From Saprospiraceae bacterium UBA2365 (GTDB lineage: Bacteria; Bacteroidota; Bacteroidia; Chitinophagales; Saprospiraceae): a stretch of DNA of 64,000 bases. The stretch spans positions 31,774 through 95,773 of the forward strand of contig DDTL01000115.1 of the NCBI GenBank assembly GCA_002344345.1. The letters run 5' to 3'. How positions within the stretch are numbered: the first letter of the stretch is position 1; every line of letters begins with the position of its first letter. Under the pieces are notes generated by a model. The model searched no databases. It saw nothing but the letters and a program-made list of their open reading frames with translations, and had not been told where the DNA came from. The position numbers and the translations under genes were made by a program. Below are positions 56,996 through 64,000 of the stretch, piece by piece.

Positions 56996-59413
56996 ATGTT
57001 TGAAGAATTCTATATGCAAGATATATTGGAAGAAAGCGGGCAGTTTCCATTTTTGGGTATTTCAGACGATGATGAAATAGATTTAGAAGTGGATATTCCT
57101 GATGACATTCCGATTTTGGCTTTGACAAACACCATATTATATCCGGGAACGGTTATGCCTATCACCATTGGAAGAGAAAAATCTTCTCAGGCTATTCAGG
57201 CTGCTTATAAAGGTGACCGTTGGATCGCTACTTTTACACAGCGGTCTGCTGAGATTGAAGATCCTTCGTTTGACGATATTTACCACATCGGAACACTCGC
57301 GAAGGTAGTTAAGTTGCTCAAAATGCCGGACAATTCCACCACAGCTATCCTCCAGGGAAGAAAACGTTGTCAGTTGGATAAACTGACAGCAGAAACGCCT
57401 TTTCTTAAGGGTGTCTGCAGTCAATTGAAAGATTTTATTGAACGCGACAATATCCATTTTAAGGCAACCATGAGTGCCATTAGGGAAAAGGCTAGGAAAA
57501 TTATCCACCTGTCTAACCACATTCCCAACGAGGCTGTAATGATGATCGACAATGTCAGCAATGACTATTTTTTACTGAACCTGGTATCTACCAATCTCAA
57601 TATCAGCATTTCTCAAAAACAGGAACTTCTGGAGATCGCAGACCTGATGGATCGGGCAGAAAAAGTCCTGCAACTCATGGATGCGGAACTGAAGATCTTA
57701 GAGTTAAAGGGTCAGATAGAATCTAAAGTGCGGTCTGAGATCGAGCAACAACAAAAGGATTACTTCCTCAATCAGCAACTCAAAACCATTCAAAAGGAAT
57801 TGGGACAAAATCCTCAGGAACAGGATTTACTTCAAATGGAAGAACGAGCCAAAAATAAAAAATGGCCGGAAGCTGCTGCCAAAAAATTTGAAGCTGAACT
57901 GAATAAGGTCAGGCGGATGAATCCACAGGCTCCTGATTACTCCATTTCCTATAATTTCCTAGAGTTTTTCGTTGACTTGCCATGGGATAAGCTTTCAAAA
58001 GACAATTTTGACCTTAAAAAAGTCAGAAAAATTTTGGATGAAGATCATTTTGGGTTGAAAGATGTGAAGGAAAGGATCATCGAACATCTGGCCGTATTGA
58101 AACTTAAAGGCGATATGAAAGCTCCGATCATTTGCCTGGTCGGCCCTCCGGGAGTAGGTAAAACTTCTTTGGGCAAATCAGTTGCCAGAGCTTTGGGCAG
58201 GGAATTTATCCGGATGTCTCTGGGTGGTTTGCATGATGAAAGCGAGATCAGGGGACACAGGAAAACCTATATTGGTGCGTTGCCCGGCAGAATATTGAGT
58301 TCAATTAAAAAGGCGAAATACTCCAACCCGGTATTTATTCTGGACGAGATCGACAAAATCGGGGCGACATTCAGGGGTGATCCTTCATCTGCACTGCTTG
58401 AAGTGCTGGATCCTGAACAGAATTCCACATTTTATGATAATTATCTGGAAGCTGAGTACGATTTGTCCAAGGTTTTATTTATTGCAACAGCCAATTCAAT
58501 GAATACCATACAGCCTGCTTTGAGAGATAGGATGGAAGTCATCGATTTGAGTGGTTATTCAACCGAAGAAAAGATTGAAATTGCCAAAAAACACCTCATT
58601 CCCCAACAATTGGAAGCTCACGGTCTGAAAAGTTCGATGGTAAGCTTGCACAAAACAGGCATACAGGAGATCATCCAAAGTTATACACGGGAATCAGGCG
58701 TAAGAAATCTAAACAGAGAAATAGGCAGGGTCATGCGACACGTTGCCAAAAAGGTGGCCACCGAAGAAAAGTATACCGATGTCATAGAATCTCCTGAGGT
58801 GGTGGAGATACTTGGTCCTCAAAAATATAATAAAAATAAAGATGCATCAGTAGAAACGCCTGGTGTAGCCATTGGCCTTGCATGGACCGTGGTCGGAGGC
58901 GATATTTTGTTTATCGAAGCCAGTTTGAGCAAGGGAAAAGGCAAGCTCACACTGACCGGCAATCTGGGTGATGTAATGAAGGAATCTGCTACCTCGGCTT
59001 TGAGTTTTATAAAAGCCAACGCTGCCAAACTGGGTATTGATGAAAATGCTTTCGATCAACACGATATACATATACACGTTCCGGAAGGCGCTATTCCCAA
59101 AGACGGCCCCAGCGCAGGTATTACCATGCTGACTGCATTAACGTCTGCGTTTTTGAAAAAGAAAGTCAGAAGCGGATTGGCTATGACCGGAGAGATAACT
59201 TTAAGGGGAAAAGTCTTGCCTGTTGGTGGAATTAAGGAGAAGATCCTGGCTGCAAAACGTTCCGGGCTGAGTACAGTGATATTGTGTGCAGAGAATGAAA
59301 AACACATTAAACAGATAGACCAAAGTTATATCAAAGGGATGAAATTTATCTATGTACAACAGATGATGGAAGTGATAGAACATGCATTGGTGGAAAGGAA
59401 GTCATTGCACTAA
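56996..59413 (+). CDS. lon: ATP-dependent Lon protease
   Basis: Serine protease degrading misfolded and regulatory proteins in the cytoplasm. The start at ATG 56996 (MFEEFYMQDI) gives 805 residues. The LON N-terminal substrate domain (IPILALTNTILYPGTVMPI) is followed by a coiled coil, the AAA+ module with Walker A GPPGVGKTSLGKS near residue 385 and Walker B VFILDEIDKIG, then the protease with the Ser-Lys dyad: DGPSAGITMLTAL and GGIKEKILAAKRSG. A TTG at 56966 is the only upstream start. A candidate -7 box TAATTTTG is at 56914-56921. Confidence 0.98.
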   Translation: MFEEFYMQDILEESGQFPFLGISDDDEIDLEVDIPDDIPILALTNTILYPGTVMPITIGREKSSQAIQAAYKGDRWIATFTQRSAEIEDPSFDDIYHIGTLAKVVKLLKMPDNSTTAILQGRKRCQLDKLTAETPFLKGVCSQLKDFIERDNIHFKATMSAIREKARKIIHLSNHIPNEAVMMIDNVSNDYFLLNLVSTNLNISISQKQELLEIADLMDRAEKVLQLMDAELKILELKGQIESKVRSEIEQQQKDYFLNQQLKTIQKELGQNPQEQDLLQMEERAKNKKWPEAAAKKFEAELNKVRRMNPQAPDYSISYNFLEFFVDLPWDKLSKDNFDLKKVRKILDEDHFGLKDVKERIIEHLAVLKLKGDMKAPIICLVGPPGVGKTSLGKSVARALGREFIRMSLGGLHDESEIRGHRKTYIGALPGRILSSIKKAKYSNPVFILDEIDKIGATFRGDPSSALLEVLDPEQNSTFYDNYLEAEYDLSKVLFIATANSMNTIQPALRDRMEVIDLSGYSTEEKIEIAKKHLIPQQLEAHGLKSSMVSLHKTGIQEIIQSYTRESGVRNLNREIGRVMRHVAKKVATEEKYTDVIESPEVVEILGPQKYNKNKDASVETPGVAIGLAWTVVGGDILFIEASLSKGKGKLTLTGNLGDVMKESATSALSFIKANAAKLGIDENAFDQHDIHIHVPEGAIPKDGPSAGITMLTALTSAFLKKKVRSGLAMTGEITLRGKVLPVGGIKEKILAAKRSGLSTVILCAENEKHIKQIDQSYIKGMKFIYVQQMMEVIEHALVERKSLH

Positions 59414-59508
59414 AAAAGAGTTAAAACTTTGTTAAATTTCGAAGAAATCATTTAGTTTGTATCGTCGGAACGTTTGACAGGTGTAAATTCAAGAAATATT
59501 TATTATCC

Positions 59509-60159
59509 GTGGTACGAAGTTTATCTATTGTTGCTTTAATGCTATTCACCGAAGTCCTTTTGGCTCAGTTCAAAAAACAGGATGATTTTGCAATTCAGTT
59601 TTCCGGCGTGGTGGTTACAGAAAACGAGACAACCGGTGAAATGGTGCCGCTTCCTTATACGAATGTTGCCATAAAAGGAACCAGTAGGGGAACAATTTCA
59701 GCGCATGATGGATTTTTCTCGATTGTTGCCTTAAAGGGCGATACGATCGTTTTTTCTTACCTCGGCTACAAAACCGTGGAGTATGTTTTGCCGGATACAC
59801 TCAACAAACATTTTTACTCCTATTTTCAGATCATGAGTAAAACTGAATATTTGCTTCCAATGGCTGTGATCCATCCATGGCCCAGTAAGGAACATTTTAA
59901 ACAGGAATTTCTGGCAATGGATGTAAGTGATGAATTGCTTGAAAAGGCAAAGGAAAACCTGGCTGAAGAGGTGCTTCACAAAATGATCGCAGAAGTTCCG
60001 GGTGATCCAAGAGAATCCTATAATCTGTTGTTGAGGCAGCAGGCAAATGCCGCTTACCATGCAGGTCAGTTCCAGCCGATGAAGATATTTGACCTGATCG
60101 CCTGGCAAAAATTCATCCAGGCATGGAAAAGAGGTGATTTCAAAAAGAAAAAGGAATAG
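59509..60159 (+). CDS. Secreted CarboxypepD_reg-like protein
   Basis: Exported protein of 216 residues starting at GTG 59509 (signal MVRSLSIVALMLFTEVLLAQ). A carboxypeptidase regulatory-like beta sandwich follows at about residues 25-110 (FSGVVVTENETTGEMVPLPYTNV; FFSIVALKGDTIVFSYLGYKTVEY), the form found at the N terminus of TonB-linked and SusC-like outer membrane proteins. It stops there, with a helical C-terminal tail and no barrel, so it is a free-standing module. It ends in Lys-rich sequence (KKKKE). Confidence 0.8.
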   Translation: MVRSLSIVALMLFTEVLLAQFKKQDDFAIQFSGVVVTENETTGEMVPLPYTNVAIKGTSRGTISAHDGFFSIVALKGDTIVFSYLGYKTVEYVLPDTLNKHFYSYFQIMSKTEYLLPMAVIHPWPSKEHFKQEFLAMDVSDELLEKAKENLAEEVLHKMIAEVPGDPRESYNLLLRQQANAAYHAGQFQPMKIFDLIAWQKFIQAWKRGDFKKKKE

Positions 60160-60183
60160 CATCCTTAAAAACTATTCCTTTGA
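60151..60183. terminator. Bidirectional hairpin between convergent genes
   Basis: AAGGAATAG (60151-60159, containing the stop codon) pairs with CTATTCCTT (60172-60180). There is no good T run, so termination strength is uncertain; it serves convergent genes on either side. Confidence 0.45.
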
Positions 60184-60210
60184 AAATCCAATACGCTATT
60201 TTCACCATCA

Positions 60211-61029
60211 TTATCTTGTTGACAAAAACATCCACAATTGCTCATTGAAGCCTTCGGGGTTTTCCATATTGCTCATGTGACCAGCTTCTTCCAGTATATG
60301 TATCCGCGAATGTGGAATTTGCTGGTGCATCCATTCAGCTATTTCGGGTGGCGTGATGATGTCTGCCTGGCCAGTGATGACGAGGGTGGGAATATTGATT
60401 CCTGAGAGTTTTGAACAGCTTTCTTCGCGTGTAGCCAGAGCCCTGAGTGAACTGAAAATTGAAGTTGTGGTAGTGCTGAGGATCATTTTCCTGACAGCTT
60501 CTGTTTCATCCGTCTTATAAATCAGTGAATCAGGTGCGAACAGCCTTTTAAGGCTTTCATCTGCGTATTTTTCCAGGCCGTTCTGTTCAATGTCCATTAT
60601 TGTCTGCATCCTTTTCTCCCTTGCTTCAGGAGTGTCTGACTTACAACTGGTATCGGTGAGTATGAGAGCGCTGAATCGATCAGGATATCTGTGTGCAACA
60701 TTCAGGGTGATGTAACCACCCATAGAAAGTCCGCACAGTATGACTTTTTCCAATTGAAGTGCATCCATAAAACCGATCAGATCGTGAGCAAATAAAGAAA
60801 TGCTGTATGGTTTTTTGCCTTCATCTGTTTCGCCATGACCTCTGATATCCGGAGCGATGACCCTGAAATCTCTCTTGAAAAATTCGAGCTGTTGTATCCA
60901 CATACTTTTATTCAATGGAAAACCATGAATAAACAAAATGGTTTCGGCATCATTCAGCCCTGCTGAAGTATATGCAACTTCGATGTCGTTTATTCTGATA
61001 AAGCTTGTGTTATTTTTCTGCTGAGTCAT
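60211..61029 (-). CDS. Alpha/beta hydrolase
   Basis: Cytoplasmic or periplasmic hydrolase of 272 residues in the 3-oxoadipate enol-lactonase/haloperoxidase-like group. The catalytic triad is visible: Ser in LCGLSMGGYI, Asp in VITGQADIITPPE and His in EEAGHMSNMENPEGF. The oxyanion motif HGFPLNKSMW precedes. I start at ATG 61029 (MTQQKNNTSFIRIND); ATG 61056 is also open but less family-like. The substrate is unknown. Confidence 0.9.
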   Translation of the reverse strand: MTQQKNNTSFIRINDIEVAYTSAGLNDAETILFIHGFPLNKSMWIQQLEFFKRDFRVIAPDIRGHGETDEGKKPYSISLFAHDLIGFMDALQLEKVILCGLSMGGYITLNVAHRYPDRFSALILTDTSCKSDTPEAREKRMQTIMDIEQNGLEKYADESLKRLFAPDSLIYKTDETEAVRKMILSTTTTSIFSSLRALATREESCSKLSGINIPTLVITGQADIITPPEIAEWMHQQIPHSRIHILEEAGHMSNMENPEGFNEQLWMFLSTR

Positions 61030-61189
61030 GATACATGCATTTAGTTTTGTAAGCATTTTGATGACAATACATTAAAATCCATCTAACTATACGTATTTCA
61101 CGGTATGTTACTGAATGAATAATGTAACAAAACGACGCCGTTATAGTTCAGATTGGCTATGCCCGAAAATATTAGCCATGCTCATTCTT

Positions 61190-62389
61190 TTATTTTCGAA
61201 TCACATATTTCTGGAGTTGCTTGGCATAATTGATCACATATAGATCATCATTGCAGACAAACTGACTTTGGTTGTTGAATATTGCGGGAATATCGCAATA
61301 ATCGCCCGAATAGGTATCATCTTCCAGTTCCATTATGCCCAGAACAGGTGTATCATTTTTCAGTAAATCGTATAAATAGGGGATGACAAGTTGATTTCCG
61401 ATGATGAATACCGGATCTGAATACGGAAATTGATATGTCCCCGGTAATTCAGCCTGATCCAAACGAATGCCCGTATTCAAATCATACCTGATAAAACCTT
61501 TAGTATTGTAAAAAACAATGTCGTTTTCCCTGATCCTGTAATTATGAAAAACTCCATATTGCGATGTGTTGATATTTGGGTCGATCTTCAGGTCTGTGGA
61601 ATTCAGGTCAAGGTCAGTCCTCTTAATGCTCGTACCATTTTGATGGTTCGGATATACACTATAGATCTTGTTATTGATCACGTATGAAACTTTGCTGATG
61701 CCAGCCGGTTCTGACAGTGTTTTCTCTTCTCCGGTCAACAAGTCAATCCTCATGGTTTTATTTACTTTCAGCTTTGAATAAGATGCCGAAAAAATATTGT
61801 AATACAATTGCCAGTTGCCCGATTGGTTGTTATGCAGGAGGCTCAGACTGAAATATTGAAGGAAATCCGGGTCCACCTCCATTGCGGTCAATGGTTTTAC
61901 GAGTTTGGTATTCAGGTCGACGAAAAACAACTCAAATGAAGTTCGCAGATTGTTTACTACATTGACTACCATGATATGGTCTTTTGCGATCATATTTTCA
62001 ACAAAACCAGTCGGAGGATCAAAAATGGTCTGAGTGACTCCGGTCAAAGGATCCATCTCAACAATACCTGAACTTTGATCGAAATAAAACTTGTTGTCAA
62101 AAATATGGATCTGGTCCTCGGTTGTTATCTGCAAGGAAGCATTACCCGAAATCAGGCCGGTTTTTTTATTGATCAAAGTGAGCTGATCATGGCTGCTGAC
62201 CAGTGCGATAAACTCTCCTGTGTCAAACCATTTAGTCCGGTTGTATTGAAAATATGGCTCCAGTTGGATGGACCATGCTTGTTCCAGCAGGTCGAAATCT
62301 TCAGTTTTGCAATCTTTTTTGGGTGTTATATCGGGATTACAGGCTGAAAGCAGGAAAATAAGTGAGAAAATAGCAGTGAAAGTTCTCAT
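61190..62389 (-). CDS. Beta-propeller-like lipoprotein, copy B
   Basis: Lipoprotein of 399 residues (MRTFTAIFSLIFLLSACNPD). The mature part consists of repeated four-strand units such as LTLINKKTGLISGNASLQ and IVEMDPLTGVTQTIFD, with hydrophobic-Asp-x-x-T/S-G turns, as in PQQ- or WD-like propellers. It shares the opening segment and strand pattern with the gene upstream on the same strand, 42 bases away, and is likely its tandem duplicate. No metal or catalytic motif is seen. Confidence 0.7.
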   Translation of the reverse strand: MRTFTAIFSLIFLLSACNPDITPKKDCKTEDFDLLEQAWSIQLEPYFQYNRTKWFDTGEFIALVSSHDQLTLINKKTGLISGNASLQITTEDQIHIFDNKFYFDQSSGIVEMDPLTGVTQTIFDPPTGFVENMIAKDHIMVVNVVNNLRTSFELFFVDLNTKLVKPLTAMEVDPDFLQYFSLSLLHNNQSGNWQLYYNIFSASYSKLKVNKTMRIDLLTGEEKTLSEPAGISKVSYVINNKIYSVYPNHQNGTSIKRTDLDLNSTDLKIDPNINTSQYGVFHNYRIRENDIVFYNTKGFIRYDLNTGIRLDQAELPGTYQFPYSDPVFIIGNQLVIPYLYDLLKNDTPVLGIMELEDDTYSGDYCDIPAIFNNQSQFVCNDDLYVINYAKQLQKYVIRK

Positions 62390-62431
62390 AACTTTAAGGA
62401 TTTTAGTGATTAATTTTTTTCGAAGGTCAGT

Positions 62432-63673
62432 TTATAATGTCTTGATCTGTATTTTATACACTTTTGACCAGTCAGATGTCAGGAAAATGTTGTCAGTCAG
62501 GATATTTGACATATTTTGCAATTCCCCGGTTTTATTTTTTGAATGTTTCTGCAAATACTGAGCTTTTACCACTCCGGATTGAGGTTCGATAAGGTCCACT
62601 CCTTCATTTAAAGCCAGTAAATACGTTTCGAGATCTCCATTCTTTCTGAGGAATTTGACTGTGGCTAACTCACGTCCGGTTTTGGATTCACAAGCCCATT
62701 TAAGATTGGTAGAATTCAGGTCAAAAGCAGACAAATTGGGATTATTGTAAAAGAGAACAGGTTCGAATTCACCATTCTGATCATAATTCAACGGCATAAA
62801 ATGTATCGGAGGGAATGCATTAAAGCTGAGATTAGACTGGCTCCGGGTGTAATATCGATTGGAAACAAAATCATAGATGAAAATTTTTTCATCATCCATA
62901 AAGAGCAAGGCATTGTCGATGATCTTCATGAATTTTGTTGAACCCCAGTGTATAAAGCTGAAGGCAAATTTTCTGAATACTTTCCGGGAAACCAGGTCAT
63001 AAATCAGCAGATATGAAACATTGTTTTGCGGGCTGTTTTGATCAATTTCATTATAAGTGAAAATTAGAAAATTCTTATTGATCGAGCCCGGAGTTCGATA
63101 GGTGCTCAGGTTTTCTATAAAATCCGCACCCGGCTCGTGGTTGATGTCATAAAGGGTATCAATGATATTTCCTTTAAAATCCATGGAGCAGATGGATTTA
63201 TTTATTGCCATGACCAGGTGAATACCATCTGTTGTAAAATATTTTTCCGCAAAAAATAAACTGTTTTGTACTTCAAATGCATTGTACTCTTGTTCCAGAA
63301 TGCTGTACACATGCATTTTTTGAGAAGCATGATTATTTTGCTTCAGCATTACATGATCATTGATGATGGTCATCTCTTCAAAGAAGTTAAAATGAACCGG
63401 ATCCAATTGCACCAGCAATTCTCCATCTTTGCCGGAGAACAGGTTTATATTTTGATTATAATCCTTTGCAATAAAATAATCTCCAAAAAATCTGATCTTT
63501 TGATTGGCCAGATCTTTGCTCCAAAGCGTATCAAATCTGATGGTGGTGTCCGGGTCCAATGAACATGGATTTACAGGTTCTTTCTGCTCAATGATGTTTT
63601 CATCAGGATAACAACTGTTCAGCGAAGCAATAATTAAAATGCATGCCAGATAAAAGTGAACTAATTTAGTCAT
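62432..63673 (-). CDS. Beta-propeller-like lipoprotein, copy A
   Basis: Lipoprotein of 413 residues (MTKLVHFYLACILIIASLNSCYPD). The body repeats strand units such as NINLFSGKDGELLVQLDP and LSAFDLNSTNLKWACES with the same spacing as copy B. The two are likely co-transcribed, A then B. Extracytoplasmic ligand binding is a guess; nothing else in the neighbourhood suggests a pathway. Confidence 0.7.
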   Translation of the reverse strand: MTKLVHFYLACILIIASLNSCYPDENIIEQKEPVNPCSLDPDTTIRFDTLWSKDLANQKIRFFGDYFIAKDYNQNINLFSGKDGELLVQLDPVHFNFFEEMTIINDHVMLKQNNHASQKMHVYSILEQEYNAFEVQNSLFFAEKYFTTDGIHLVMAINKSICSMDFKGNIIDTLYDINHEPGADFIENLSTYRTPGSINKNFLIFTYNEIDQNSPQNNVSYLLIYDLVSRKVFRKFAFSFIHWGSTKFMKIIDNALLFMDDEKIFIYDFVSNRYYTRSQSNLSFNAFPPIHFMPLNYDQNGEFEPVLFYNNPNLSAFDLNSTNLKWACESKTGRELATVKFLRKNGDLETYLLALNEGVDLIEPQSGVVKAQYLQKHSKNKTGELQNMSNILTDNIFLTSDWSKVYKIQIKTL

Positions 63674-64000
63674 ATTAGTAGATTTGAGTAAACAGATAAT
63701 TTTTCAACACAATATTACTTAAAATTTAATCAAAAAAGAAAAAAATTTAAATTTTTTTGTGGATTAACTGCGAAATTAAATAATAACGATACCCATTTTC
63801 TATGTGTCACCAGTGAATGTCAGGACATATGAAGATCTGAAATGTGTATCAGGTGATACATATTTCACATTGAATGCCAATATAATAGTTACATATTGAA
63901 TGGGGTTTTACCGATGAAAACCGACGGCTCTGCCTTCTGAAACACCAGGCACATCAAAACTTAAATTTTTGTTGGAAATGCGAATCAGGGGTTAAAGTTA
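63674..64000. other. Right-edge non-coding sequence with a palindrome
   Basis: No gene is supported to the window end. GTATCA-GG-TGATAC (63846-63859), a perfect 6-2-6 palindrome, could be an operator of a gene beyond the right edge or of the lipoprotein pair (172 bases from its start). Confidence 0.4.

Overview
The window looks like chromosomal DNA of a Bacteroidota member, most likely of the Saprospiria type; this is inference from gene content, no database was searched. The evidence is: two proteins with type IX secretion (T9SS) C-terminal sorting tails, many lipoproteins and SusC/OMP-style secreted proteins, Bacteroidota-type promoters (TAnnTTTG -7 boxes, best at rplU and perR), the coaX-outer membrane protein arrangement, a GH3-serine hydrolase fusion, and low GC with long AT-rich spacers. 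No rRNA, tRNA, CRISPR array, prophage or intact insertion sequence was seen.

Layout. 1-5.3 kb: a lipoprotein cytochrome c, dnaB, an RsuA/RluB pseudouridine synthase and a DapF homologue whose two catalytic cysteines are both serine. 5.3-10.2 kb: orphan histidine kinase and Xaa-Pro aminopeptidase on the minus strand, then a PEGA/SHOCT lipoprotein and an unknown lipoprotein. 10.6-18.1 kb: a tight purH-coaX-outer membrane protein cluster followed by two paralogous secreted tetratricopeptide-like proteins. 18.7-21.5 kb: upp, rplU-rpmA and radC. 21.5-24.7 kb: two T9SS cargo proteins built of YD-like repeats. 25.6-30.3 kb: a small conserved protein, two tandem cyclophilin lipoproteins (one with a PKD domain), pgi and a PLP enzyme. 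30.7-40.2 kb: envelope genes, with lptD divergent from an N-acetylmuramoyl-L-alanine amidase, then an MCE/MlaD protein and several lipoproteins. 40.4-47.6 kb: a carbohydrate/cell-wall group (GH3-serine hydrolase fusion, TMTC-like TPR membrane protein, GH2 enzyme). 48.0-51.4 kb: a peroxide defence cluster perR-bfr-katG with a palindrome at its start. 51.6-55.5 kb: secreted proteins, a TerC-family membrane protein and an unknown membrane protein. 57.0-63.7 kb: lon, a CarboxypepD_reg-like protein, an alpha/beta hydrolase and two tandem beta-propeller-like lipoproteins.

The most unusual material lies between genes. At least three families of dispersed, non-coding repeats occupy the long spacers. 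Family A is a MITE-like element of about 140-250 bp with TGAGTCTGCTCCGAAAAGT-type terminal inverted repeats and inner arms; five sites are visible and one shows a copy inserted within another, each flanked by a 4-bp direct repeat. Family B/C is a longer element (up to about 350 bp) with a CCCGTAGG...CCAACGGG hairpin. Family D is about 180 bp and is present twice in opposite orientations. No transposase for any of them lies in the window, so they would have to be mobilised in trans.
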